From: a virus
Virus record (IMG/VR): IMGVR_UViG_3300005748_000015
Coordinates: 1-64,000 of that record
Strand: one strand, 5' to 3'
DNA: 64,000 nt
The position numbers and the translations under genes are program-made. This document shows, piece by piece, positions 49,944 to 58,277 of this stretch. Position 1 is the stretch's first letter, and the number at the start of each line of letters is the position of its first letter. Below the pieces are notes generated by a model. The model was not told where the DNA came from. It did not search any database and saw only the letters and a list, made by a program, of their open reading frames with translations.

Positions 49944-50921
49944 TCAAATTCTATCCTCTTTAATTATATAACGAATAGCTTTTTTTGTCAAATCATTAGT
50001 CTGTGCTAAATTAAAACGTAAGTACTTGTTTTTATTTTGTTTATCTATTTCTACACTTTTAACATTTAGTTTGTCTAACAATCTGCACACATAAGGCGTA
50101 GCCCATGCAGAATAAAACATGCCATTATTAGGAACGGCCTGTCCATCAAATAAATAACAAATTCTATCAAACATTTCTCTATTATTATTTACCCTATATT
50201 TTGCTGATCTTAAAAAGTTATCCAAATCTGTATTGTCAAACACGTCTATTATTAAGTCTTGACTAAGAAAGGGCATTGTACAATTTTCGTACACACTTTC
50301 AGCTAAAAAATTATCGTAATCTTGTTTGTTATTTGTAGCTATCCACCCAATTCTTGCGCCCGTAAGTCCAAAAACTTTACTGTATGATCCGCAATTTACT
50401 CTGTGGTCTGGCTTAACTGGTATATCGTTAACATACACAGTATTATGGTATACGCTATCCCAGATAATATTGTTGCCAACATCAGAATAAAGAAGTAAAT
50501 CACCAGCAGGATTAGATGGGCTATCCACAATACCGACCGTATTAGGATGTTTAAGCTGCTGTTTGTGTTGCCTGTAAAGTCCTGTTTTATGTTCATAATT
50601 GTTTTTCTCTATTATACCGGGATAATAAGGGAAGTAATATTTGTGCGTATAACACACATCTCTTCCTTCCTTAGCAAAAACTCTCAGGGCAATATTGATT
50701 GCACTCGTTGTTCCGTGAGTTATTATAATATAATTATATTTTACTCCAGTGCATTGCTCAACAAATTGTCTGGTATAATCTATCAGTTTTGGATTGCCTG
50801 GGTCTGGAGAGTACATTATAGAATCTATATCTATAGGTTTTGCAACCCTTCTTTTATAATAATGTTTTAAAGCTTCTCTAACGCAATACGGTTCACCCCA
50901 ACTGAAATCATACTCTATCAC
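49944..50921 (-). CDS. PLP-dependent fold-type I aminotransferase
   Basis: A 325-residue protein with the aminotransferase class I/II layout: GTTSA (70-74, cofactor phosphate site), NPAG (137-140), D155 and Y158 (ring and O3' contacts), S181-K182 with R190 (the Schiff-base lysine in SKVFGLTGARIGW) and a late LRFNLA with a possible substrate Arg. Slightly short for the family (about 350-400), missing part of the N-terminal arm. It transfers an amino group between an amino acid and a keto acid; the substrate is not deducible. GTG start with AGGAGAA; overlaps the upstream gene. Confidence 0.85.
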   Translation of the reverse strand: MIEYDFSWGEPYCVREALKHYYKRRVAKPIDIDSIMYSPDPGNPKLIDYTRQFVEQCTGVKYNYIIITHGTTSAINIALRVFAKEGRDVCYTHKYYFPYYPGIIEKNNYEHKTGLYRQHKQQLKHPNTVGIVDSPSNPAGDLLLYSDVGNNIIWDSVYHNTVYVNDIPVKPDHRVNCGSYSKVFGLTGARIGWIATNNKQDYDNFLAESVYENCTMPFLSQDLIIDVFDNTDLDNFLRSAKYRVNNNREMFDRICYLFDGQAVPNNGMFYSAWATPYVCRLLDKLNVKSVEIDKQNKNKYLRFNLAQTNDLTKKAIRYIIKEDRI

Positions 50922-51393
50922 TATCTTCTCCTAATATGTCTTTTAAAGACTCTTCAAGTTGTTTAATTGTAAAATCCTTTTTAATACTAAGTAATTTTTC
51001 ATAAATTTTATCCATATCATTTTCATCGATATTATACTCTTGACATATACTTTGCAAAGTCTTTTCTTCGTATGCTTTTAATTTTTTTTCAAATTCTATG
51101 CGTTTTAATTCTGCATCAACAAATATTTTTTTTACGTACCCTTCATGTTTTGGACTCCAATAACAATCACGACATACAACAGTTTTATTTCCCATAACAT
51201 CCATATCAAACCAGTTATGAGTATCTTTACATTTATTTTTTTCTAATTCTTTCATTTCTTTTTTTATTTTTTTGACAGAGCCAATCCCCCTTAAAACCCC
51301 ATTGACAACAGTTACAACCAGAAATGAAACCCCAAAAGCAATTAGTAAATCTTCCAACGTCATGCTTGTTAAAAAATTAATAAAATTTTCCAT
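50908..51393 (-). CDS. Membrane-anchored zinc-binding coiled-coil protein
   Basis: A 161-residue protein: transmembrane helix (about residues 13-35), Lys-rich linker, a C...H...CxxC cluster (about residues 55-80) suggestive of zinc, then a charged helix. The ATG has a GGGAG site. Overlaps the aminotransferase gene by 14 bases, so may be functionally linked. Not recognised. Confidence 0.6.
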   Translation of the reverse strand: MENFINFLTSMTLEDLLIAFGVSFLVVTVVNGVLRGIGSVKKIKKEMKELEKNKCKDTHNWFDMDVMGNKTVVCRDCYWSPKHEGYVKKIFVDAELKRIEFEKKLKAYEEKTLQSICQEYNIDENDMDKIYEKLLSIKKDFTIKQLEESLKDILGEDSDRV

Positions 51394-51395
51394 TT

Positions 51396-52115
51396 TTAAC
51401 TCCCTTTTGGTTTTTCTATTTTGTCAATTAGATTTAATTTCAACGCCATTTCAGCATCAATAAACGTATCAAAATTAAGCATACACTCTAGTTTTTCTCT
51501 ATTAATTTCTATTAATTTTCTTTTTGATCCTGAGTGTAATTTTAAAGCTTGCTTATATTTACCTATTAAATTTAAATATTCTTCTTGAGTTATTTTTACA
51601 TTTTCAAGCTTTTCAAGAAAAACATCTTCCATAAGCTCGTTAATTTTTTCGCTTTCTAACGCTGATTTTAAAACTGTTTTTGAGTGAGCATTTGCCCCAT
51701 CGTATCCGTAATGAATCATAATTCTAGAGTTTTCACTCATAACTCTAGAATCAGCTGCTTGTAAAACCCAAGACCCCATACTCATAGCATGACCATAAAC
51801 TTTTATGGTAATGTGGTTTTTACAGTTTCTAATAGCATCATATATTGCAAGGCCGTGATAAACTTCACCGCCCGGATTATTCATTATGATAGTTATAGGC
51901 TTGTTTCCTTTTCTAGATTCTGCATCTTGATTATCTAAAATGTGAAGGGTTTTAATGACTTGTTCAGCCATGCTAAAATCAACCCCTGATTCTCCTTCAT
52001 AAGTATCGTAATAAGTACTACCCATATAGATAGTTCTAGTAGGAAGATATATGTCATTGTCCATAAACTGATCGACATCATCTTTTTTAAATTTGTGATA
52101 AGTTTCATCACTCAT
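51396..52115 (-). CDS. ClpP-like serine protease
   Basis: A 239-residue protein with the ClpP layout: an 'IIMNNPGG' loop near 76-83, nucleophile S112 in GHAMSMGS, H135 in RIMIHYG and a late Asp (probably D220). The C-terminal extension with 'KQALKLHSGS' may alter assembly. In phages, ClpP-like enzymes serve as prohead proteases near the capsid genes, or act with a AAA unfoldase. Here it sits in the replication block, so the partner is not evident. Confidence 0.75.
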   Translation of the reverse strand: MSDETYHKFKKDDVDQFMDNDIYLPTRTIYMGSTYYDTYEGESGVDFSMAEQVIKTLHILDNQDAESRKGNKPITIIMNNPGGEVYHGLAIYDAIRNCKNHITIKVYGHAMSMGSWVLQAADSRVMSENSRIMIHYGYDGANAHSKTVLKSALESEKINELMEDVFLEKLENVKITQEEYLNLIGKYKQALKLHSGSKRKLIEINREKLECMLNFDTFIDAEMALKLNLIDKIEKPKGS

Positions 52116-52123
52116 TTTTTACC

Positions 52124-52945
52124 TCACACAGATATTTTGTCAGCATAATTCCATCCTGATTTAACAGCTGTTAACCATTCTCTTTCTTTAAAATCTGATT
52201 GTTCTTCAAAATAACCCTCTAATACGTGTATTGTATTATCCAATCCAAATCCATTTAATGCAAGCTCACATCCAATTGACATCCACATTTGATTCCTAGA
52301 GCCTTCCATATTATGCACACCCTCTTCTAGAATATCTTTAGCCCATCTTTTGATACCAGATATTTTAGGTATTCCCGTGTGGTTTCTATGCTTTTTAACA
52401 AGTGGTTTTGGAGCTTTAGCAGGATGTTTGTTTAGCCAATCATGTAGTTCATCTAAACTTATTCTTTTGCCCATATGAACAATCTTTTGTTCTTTTCCAG
52501 TTTCAGGCCTGATAACCCCCGGAAACCTTACAGACCTACTTGGATTTTTTGTTTTTTGATCGGCTTGAGTCATTATGTTTAAAATCCATTGATATGTAAA
52601 TCTATAAATTTGTTCGCCAGGAACTTCACGATCTAATACCAAGGCAAAGTGTAAAGACTTTGAACCAGAATGACAACAGTATGAGAATGGAAAATTCATA
52701 CTTTTTACATAATCCCATTGTTGAGCAATTGATATGTCATCACATTCAATCATAAAAGTTCTATATGTTGTTACGTTTTGATCACACCTTTGACCTGTAA
52801 TTGGATTCATTGCAACCAATACAGTTTTTTCTTCGTCAATATTTTCTTGAGGTTCACTAGGATAGGCATATGGATTTGAAGAGAAACAAATTTGTTCCCC
52901 CGGATCAAAAAATAAATTTAAAAACTGCTTAGTTACTTCCTTCAC
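52124..52945 (-). CDS. AEP-type (PrimPol-like) primase
   Basis: A 273-residue protein with motifs of archaeo-eukaryotic primases: an acidic strand with E67 and D69/D70 (motif I), S-x-SLHF at about 96-100 (motif II, His for nucleotide binding) and a 'SRSVRFPG' strand at 136-143 followed by 'RPETGK' (motif III region). No zinc or helicase domain is fused. It would make primers for the phage polymerase. GTG start, overlapping the preceding gene. Next to the DnaB-type helicase, as in replication modules with separate primase and helicase. Confidence 0.6.
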   Translation of the reverse strand: MKEVTKQFLNLFFDPGEQICFSSNPYAYPSEPQENIDEEKTVLVAMNPITGQRCDQNVTTYRTFMIECDDISIAQQWDYVKSMNFPFSYCCHSGSKSLHFALVLDREVPGEQIYRFTYQWILNIMTQADQKTKNPSRSVRFPGVIRPETGKEQKIVHMGKRISLDELHDWLNKHPAKAPKPLVKKHRNHTGIPKISGIKRWAKDILEEGVHNMEGSRNQMWMSIGCELALNGFGLDNTIHVLEGYFEEQSDFKEREWLTAVKSGWNYADKISV

Positions 52946-53147
52946 CTAATAACCTTTGTAATTCTAATAATTCAAATTTTAAATCTGCAAGATTGTATTG
53001 TAAAAATACACTTAAAACTCTAAGCCTGTCTGTGTTTTCAACTTTATCCATAGCTTCAGATAGAGTTTGTTGGTAATCTCTTAACTCAGGAACTCTGTGT
53101 AATAATTCAAACAATTCTTTCCTAGCACTTTCTACTGTATAATTCAT
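52929..53147 (-). CDS. Small helical protein between primase and helicase
   Basis: A 72-residue helical, Leu/Glu/Arg-rich protein. It overlaps both neighbours (TAATG from the helicase gene). Likely a replication accessory, such as a loader or linker, by position only. Confidence 0.55.
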   Translation of the reverse strand: MNYTVESARKELFELLHRVPELRDYQQTLSEAMDKVENTDRLRVLSVFLQYNLADLKFELLELQRLLGEGSN

Positions 53148-54310
53148 TAGTCTTTCCCAATTTTATCCAAGCCATATTTTTTAATATCATCTTGAGTTTT
53201 TCTTTTTGCCCTTTCTGCTGTAACTTTAGCATCCCACTCAGCACTAGGGTCTATGTACCTTTGCATTTTTTTATCAAAAGCTAAGTATTGTAATGGTTGA
53301 AAATTTTCGTGACTAAAACGTATTTTATGACCGTAAAGCCATGAGCAACTATTGTCAAAATCTCTTGTTAACTCAATAATATCAGTAGCATACATAAGAA
53401 TACTTTGGCCACCTATCCATCTATACTGCGGCTGAGAAGAAGCATAATCAATCTGGCCTTTGTTTTCTATTTTTTTATCAGATTTAACACCCTTACATTG
53501 TGCAAATAATATAATTGGAAAAGGTGATGAGTCTTTAAAAATATTTAATTCCGTAGCAAGCTCATTATTAACAGTCCAAGCATCTTGTTTTACTTCTTGA
53601 TTTCTATTTATATTGGTATAGTAATCAATAATAACAGCATCAAATTTACCTTTTGCACTATTCAAAGTAGACATTACACCTTTTACAGTTGTTACCCTGT
53701 ATGCGTCCTTTGAATTTTTAGGAGATATTACAATTAACTTTTTATTATTAGAAAGGTGCATTATGTCATTTGTAACTTTTTGGATTTCTTCTTTTGTGCA
53801 TTTGTTTGTTTTGTAATCACCAAAAGAAACTGTTTGTCTTAGACAAGAAATTCTAGCTCTAATATCTGTTTCTTTTTCTTCGTTAGATAAAATTAAAATT
53901 CTTTTATCTTCATTTATTAATGTTTCGGCTATTTTTGCTGTAAGAGTGGATTTACCATTATTTGTTTGAGAGCATACTACCATCAAACTACCGGGAGCGC
54001 AAATAAAGTTTTTAGACATTTTTTCATCAATAAAAGTGAGAGCATTTTTACGATCTTCTAAATCTTTGTAAGATTCATTGATATCAAAACCTCTATCTAA
54101 TAAATTTTCTTCTTCGATTGTTTCTTGTAATTCTGTAGCCTCATCTATTTTAGTTTTTCTTATTTTTAATTCTTTATGACGAATTTCAGAATACATTCTT
54201 TTGTTTTCTTCGTCAATTCTTTGAAGTTCTAAGCTTTCTTCGTACTCACTTTTCAAAGCTTCTTTGAATTTTTCTTTTGAAACAAAATGTTCTTTGTTAG
54301 AATCGCTCAT
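53147..54310 (-). CDS. DnaB-family replicative helicase (SF4)
   Basis: A 387-residue protein with a RecA-type ATPase core: Walker A SQTNNGKST (about 114-122) and a VIIDYYTN Walker B (about 210-220), followed by 'LFAQCKG' and an Arg/Lys-rich C-terminus. The long, charged N-terminal helix (about 1-100) would be the linker/N-terminal domain. Its ATG lies only five bases after a phage promoter element and no ribosome site is visible, so it may also be translated from a leaderless message. Confidence 0.7.
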   Translation of the reverse strand: MSDSNKEHFVSKEKFKEALKSEYEESLELQRIDEENKRMYSEIRHKELKIRKTKIDEATELQETIEEENLLDRGFDINESYKDLEDRKNALTFIDEKMSKNFICAPGSLMVVCSQTNNGKSTLTAKIAETLINEDKRILILSNEEKETDIRARISCLRQTVSFGDYKTNKCTKEEIQKVTNDIMHLSNNKKLIVISPKNSKDAYRVTTVKGVMSTLNSAKGKFDAVIIDYYTNINRNQEVKQDAWTVNNELATELNIFKDSSPFPIILFAQCKGVKSDKKIENKGQIDYASSQPQYRWIGGQSILMYATDIIELTRDFDNSCSWLYGHKIRFSHENFQPLQYLAFDKKMQRYIDPSAEWDAKVTAERAKRKTQDDIKKYGLDKIGKD

Positions 54311-54314
54311 AATT

Positions 54315-54326
54315 ATATAATATCAC
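54315..54326 (-). promoter_or_regulatory. Phage promoter abutting the helicase start
   Basis: GTGATATTATAT on the minus strand ends five bases before the ATG at 54310. No Shine-Dalgarno sequence lies between, suggesting leaderless transcription. Confidence 0.6.
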
Positions 54327-54327
54327 A

Positions 54328-55137
54328 TTATTTTTTTAAAACATTAATAATATTTTCGTTTTCCATTATTATTAAATTTGTTTCGGGGTTTCCATAATAC
54401 ACATTATCTCTAGGATCAAGTCCTAAGTCTTTGATATCCTGAGCTGTCAAATGATTTCCAGTAAGATAAACAGCTCTAACCATTTGGTTATCTTTGTATA
54501 AAAATCTTGTCTTGTTATTTTTTATGTCGTTTTCTTTTAGTATTTCCTTATATCTTTTTTTACTAATCCTTTTATATCCGTATACTTCTGGATATCTAGC
54601 AAGGTCAACATCTGAAGGATTGTTTTTTGCATTGCCTATAAAAAACAATTGTTTATTTATTGTACCTCTTATATTTTTATTTTTACCTTTTGAGAATCTG
54701 GCAACTTCTTGCATTCTTTGATTTAAAAATCTACTTAGATTATAACATTCCTGTCTGAACACATCCATTTTATCAGGCTCACTATCTTGGCCGTATTGTT
54801 TTTTGTGTTTTAGTATAAACTTTTCCATCAAATCAGGATTTTCAGCAAGACCACTCATGGAAATAAAAGACACGGTATGTACTCTTGCAATGTTTCTAAG
54901 GTCTTCCATTTCAAAGCCTACTTCATTAAATAGCTGATAATTTCTGATAAAAAACTTATCTGAAATATTACACAGCATCTCTTCAAATTGAGCAAGTCTT
55001 TCTGGCGTTGGATTTGTAGAATTTCTGAAATAACGATGTCTCATGTATACAAGCTCAAAATAATCTTGAGAATCTATTTTCATATTGTCTACGACATCTG
55101 AATCGGGTAAATCCCGAAGGTATTTTTTTTCTGACAT
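54328..55137 (-). CDS. Possible sigma-like or DNA-binding protein, 269 aa
   Basis: A helical, basic protein. A segment near residues 60-95 (FFIRNYQLFNEVGFEMEDLRNIA) resembles the start of sigma region 2 with its EDL signature, and the C-terminal third has two possible helix-turn-helix-like stretches. No confident region 4 is visible. GGAGG ribosome site. A non-standard sigma would explain the window's unusual promoter class. A replication or recombination accessory is an equal alternative. Confidence 0.35.
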   Translation of the reverse strand: MSEKKYLRDLPDSDVVDNMKIDSQDYFELVYMRHRYFRNSTNPTPERLAQFEEMLCNISDKFFIRNYQLFNEVGFEMEDLRNIARVHTVSFISMSGLAENPDLMEKFILKHKKQYGQDSEPDKMDVFRQECYNLSRFLNQRMQEVARFSKGKNKNIRGTINKQLFFIGNAKNNPSDVDLARYPEVYGYKRISKKRYKEILKENDIKNNKTRFLYKDNQMVRAVYLTGNHLTAQDIKDLGLDPRDNVYYGNPETNLIIMENENIINVLKK

Positions 55138-55236
55138 ATTTCCTCCGCAAAATAAAAGAGTCTAAACCCACATCCTCTTTTGGCCTCTCCACTCAACAGC
55201 TTAGAGACTTTCCTAGCCCACCGGATCAGAAGGCAT
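55138..55236 (-). other. Structured leader between recombinase and 55137 gene
   Basis: A 99-base spacer, unusually long and G+C-rich for this operon. Complementary arms (AGTCT...TAA at about 55198-55188 and TTTAGACT near 55166) are followed by CTTTTATTTT, a possible terminator or attenuator, then the ribosome site of the downstream gene. No ORF. Confidence 0.35.
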
Positions 55237-56277
55237 CTATGCATCTAGCATTTTTACTTGATCTAAAATTCTTTGTCCCATTTCAAGGTCGTCAGCAATA
55301 GCTTGTGCCATAGCTTTTTTACCTTTATAATTTTCACCTTCATAAACGTAAGTTACGTTATTAGGTCTTTCAATTATACCAGTATTTACGCCAAGCTCAA
55401 AGATTTCCTCGTGCTGATTAATAAAACCTTTTTTATAATCTAGTGTAACTTTAGCCGTTCTACCAGCTTGTCCCACAGAATTTTGTTCCATTTTAACGTA
55501 AATTTTATGTCCTGTTACAGCCTTTTTACCTCTGGCATCTTTGATTTCTCCTTCAAATGATTGTCCAGAAATATCTTTTTTATCGTCTGCTGACCCTGCT
55601 TTTTTTACTGATAAGAAATATTCGTGATTATGCTCACACGCTTTTGGCACAGCTGCTTTGACATCAGGCCCGTACATTTCACCAATATTCATACGTACTT
55701 GAGCTACCGTAATATATGTAATCCCATGTTTTTTAAAAAACGGAATTATTCTATCAAGACCTCTAGTAATTGTCAAAGCTTTATCGCCAATCAAGTGATC
55801 TCCTACTGATCGACCTTCAGCTTTAATACCACCGATTGCCGTAAGAGAATCTATAATAACCATTTTTAATGGCATACCATCTTGTACCATTGGTTGCACT
55901 TCGTCAGCTAGATAATCAAAAACATCTCTAGGGTCAGACGTGTCATATGTAACAATTCTGTTAGGGTCAACATTTCCAAAAAAACCTTTTTGATATTTAC
56001 CCTTCATTTCTGTAGAAAAATATAACACAATACCTTCACCATCATCCTCATGCAGTTGCCCTGCAATAGCTTGTGATAACAGTGACTTACCAGCTTTAGG
56101 CTCAGAAAAAAGTAAAACACCAGAACCTTTTGGAATACCATGGGACTTATTTGCAAAAATCCAATTCACATACGGACTAGGTGTGTATGTACAATTTTCT
56201 GGAGCAAAAGCATCATAGTTATTATCTACAGCTGCATCGCTTTTCCTTAATTGTTTTAACCATTTGTTCTCTGCCAT
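55237..56277 (-). CDS. UvsX/RecA-like recombinase
   Basis: A 346-residue protein with Walker A SEPKAGKS (about 58-65), Walker B MVIIDS (about 139-144), and a RecA-type QVRMNIGEMYGPD segment. Length and C-terminal region fit UvsX/RecA. It would promote strand exchange in phage recombination-dependent replication. It is clustered with the SSB and the UvsY-like gene. Confidence 0.8.
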   Translation of the reverse strand: MAENKWLKQLRKSDAAVDNNYDAFAPENCTYTPSPYVNWIFANKSHGIPKGSGVLLFSEPKAGKSLLSQAIAGQLHEDDGEGIVLYFSTEMKGKYQKGFFGNVDPNRIVTYDTSDPRDVFDYLADEVQPMVQDGMPLKMVIIDSLTAIGGIKAEGRSVGDHLIGDKALTITRGLDRIIPFFKKHGITYITVAQVRMNIGEMYGPDVKAAVPKACEHNHEYFLSVKKAGSADDKKDISGQSFEGEIKDARGKKAVTGHKIYVKMEQNSVGQAGRTAKVTLDYKKGFINQHEEIFELGVNTGIIERPNNVTYVYEGENYKGKKAMAQAIADDLEMGQRILDQVKMLDA

Positions 56278-56278
56278 T

Positions 56279-56503
56279 TTAGAATCCTTTTTTAAGCTGT
56301 TTCTTTACTTTTCTATAAAAATACTTACTTTTGTTTACAACAACCTGTCTCACAACTTCTTTGGGAGGCAAAAGCTGTCCAAAACCATCTCTGAAATAAA
56401 CAACTTTTTTTACAGTTTTTAAAGCACCGTACTCAGCTTGTCTAAGATTTTCTTTTGTCATTCCAAGTTGTTTTCTGATTTTTCTTGCTTTTTTTGCGTT
56501 CAT
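56279..56503 (-). CDS. Small basic protein, 74 aa
   Basis: A Lys/Arg-rich protein with a helical N-terminus and 'YFRDGFGQLLPPKE' segment, reminiscent of small unnamed basic proteins in T4-related phages. Overlaps its neighbour. Probably nucleic-acid binding. Confidence 0.6.
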   Translation of the reverse strand: MNAKKARKIRKQLGMTKENLRQAEYGALKTVKKVVYFRDGFGQLLPPKEVVRQVVVNKSKYFYRKVKKQLKKGF

Positions 56504-56748
56504 TTTGATTCCTCATTATATTCTTTTAGAATTTTGTTTAAAGCAGACTCTTTAATTTGGGATTTTAACCCTTTTATTTCTACTTTATACTCAACCTCTA
56601 CCTCTTGTGTTTGGTATAGTTTGATTTTTTTAGTATCTTTAGTTTTTAATTCCAACATATAATCAATAGCTTTTTCTGACGTATCAAATGTTTTGTAACT
56701 ATAATGAGTATTATTACCGTACAAATATTTTACTAAAAATTCAGTCAT
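56500..56748 (-). CDS. Hypothetical protein, 82 aa
   Basis: A Lys/Glu/Tyr-rich alpha/beta protein. Start at 56748 with GAGGTAA. Located between recombination genes; unrecognised. Confidence 0.55.
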   Translation of the reverse strand: MTEFLVKYLYGNNTHYSYKTFDTSEKAIDYMLELKTKDTKKIKLYQTQEVEVEYKVEIKGLKSQIKESALNKILKEYNEESK

Positions 56749-56752
56749 AATA

Positions 56753-57247
56753 TTACCTCGTAGTGATTCCATTTGTTCTAAAGTAATCCATTTGCTTCTT
56801 TAGAAACCTGGAAGTGTTTTCCATTATCTTCATATGTGATTCAAAATGCTCTAACATTGCTTCAAGTTTTTCAACATGCTCTTGTGCTTTTTTGTAGTCT
56901 TCATTTCTTGCAATAACAGCATTTCTGAATTGAGCATTACCTGTTATACCTTTAGGCATAGTTTCCATAAGCTTTGGTATTTCTTCAAAAATAATGTCTG
57001 ATTTAATTTCTTCTACATTTTGTCTAGCTTTCTTTAGAGCATCACCAACCTGGATTGCATTTCTTTTTGATTCTCTCCAAGCTTCTTGAAAAGTAAATTC
57101 AAGATCAAGGTAGTTAGATGCTACAAGTGTTTTGGCTTCTGGAAAACGCTTCATAGCTACTTCCCAACCTGACATTTGTAGTCTAAGCTCTGGACAATGT
57201 CTAAAAGCAGGGACAACCATAGTTGTCCCATTATTTTGTTCACTCAT
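56753..57247 (-). CDS. UvsY-like recombination mediator (tentative)
   Basis: A 164-residue helical protein. The C-terminal ~60 residues (ARNEDYKKAQEHVEKLE...) have the hydrophobic spacing of UvsY, which loads UvsX onto SSB-coated DNA. Its place between SSB and UvsX/RecA genes is the main support. The ribosome site is weak, and the start overlaps the SSB stop as TAATG. Alternative: unrelated coiled-coil replication protein. Confidence 0.5.
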   Translation of the reverse strand: MSEQNNGTTMVVPAFRHCPELRLQMSGWEVAMKRFPEAKTLVASNYLDLEFTFQEAWRESKRNAIQVGDALKKARQNVEEIKSDIIFEEIPKLMETMPKGITGNAQFRNAVIARNEDYKKAQEHVEKLEAMLEHFESHMKIMENTSRFLKKQMDYFRTNGITTR

Positions 57248-58266
57248 TAGATGTTACCGCTTTCTACCGCTTTGAAAAAGTCTTCATCACTCATCTGAGA
57301 TAAATCACCACCATTAGCGGCTGGCTGCTCTTGAGTTGCTTGTGCAACAACTTGTTGAGTTGTAGTCTCACTAGTGTTTGTACTGATAGTCGTATCAGCA
57401 GTATTAGTACTAACAATTTGCTCAGTTGCTTGTGTAGTAGCTTCTGTAGACTGAGAAACAAGTCCTAACTCTTGTTGAGTTTCTGTGCTTGAAGCTTGGC
57501 TAGTTTTTTTAGAGTTTCCAAGAATCTCATCAACAGCAGATGGGCCTTCGTGTACAATTCTGTACTCTTCTTCAGCAGTTACAGAAGGGTAAACTTTATT
57601 AAGCTCAAATGCATCAGTCTCAAGCTTAGACAGAATAGAATCTGTTAAGCTGTGAGGGAAAGGTGCGTCTACAACAATTCTACCTGTAGGGCCATCAATT
57701 TCTTGTTTTTGCTTATATTCTGTAACAGTGTAAAGAGTATCCCTACCCTTTCCTGACCTATTAAATACAAGATATCTTCCGTTTTCAACACCAATAGGGT
57801 CTACACCTTCACTTCTAAGCCTATCAATTTCAGCCTTAAGAGCTTGGTATCCTCTGTGACCAATTTTAAATAGACCTACATTACCTTGCAAATCAACTGC
57901 GTTCATGTAGTGTTTAGCGTCTTGATTGTATTGTCTAAGAAGTTCTCTGCATCTTTGCTCAGTAGCAGTATCTCCAGAATCTTTTGCTTGATCAGCCTGA
58001 TTTTTTAGACCTTCTCTTCTTTTGTGAGCTTCAGACTCAACCTCTACCATACCTTGGTAATTAACAACTCTAGGTGATAGAAATGGTTTTAATCTGTTAT
58101 CAGAAGTCTTGTATCCAAACTCAACTTTGTGATAAACAGACCACTTTCCTGCGTCAGCAAGCTCACCCATTGGTGGTAGAATTCTTAAAATGAACGTATT
58201 CTGATCTTTTCTAAATGCAAAATAGTTCTTACTGCTTTGTTCGTACTTTGGTTTTCCTAGTTTCAT
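57247..58266 (-). CDS. gp32-like single-stranded DNA-binding protein
   Basis: A 339-residue protein. An N-terminal OB-like domain with 'FILRILPPMG' and 'RYLVFNRSGKGRDTLY' segments resembles gp32. A Ser/Thr/Gln-rich linker (about residues 250-320) leads to an acidic tail with 'MSDEDFFK', which in gp32 recruits replication and recombination partners. A C-x-C zinc motif of T4 gp32 is not seen. Strong AGGAG site. Confidence 0.75.
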   Translation of the reverse strand: MKLGKPKYEQSSKNYFAFRKDQNTFILRILPPMGELADAGKWSVYHKVEFGYKTSDNRLKPFLSPRVVNYQGMVEVESEAHKRREGLKNQADQAKDSGDTATEQRCRELLRQYNQDAKHYMNAVDLQGNVGLFKIGHRGYQALKAEIDRLRSEGVDPIGVENGRYLVFNRSGKGRDTLYTVTEYKQKQEIDGPTGRIVVDAPFPHSLTDSILSKLETDAFELNKVYPSVTAEEEYRIVHEGPSAVDEILGNSKKTSQASSTETQQELGLVSQSTEATTQATEQIVSTNTADTTISTNTSETTTQQVVAQATQEQPAANGGDLSQMSDEDFFKAVESGNI

Positions 58267-58277
58267 GCCATTCTCCT

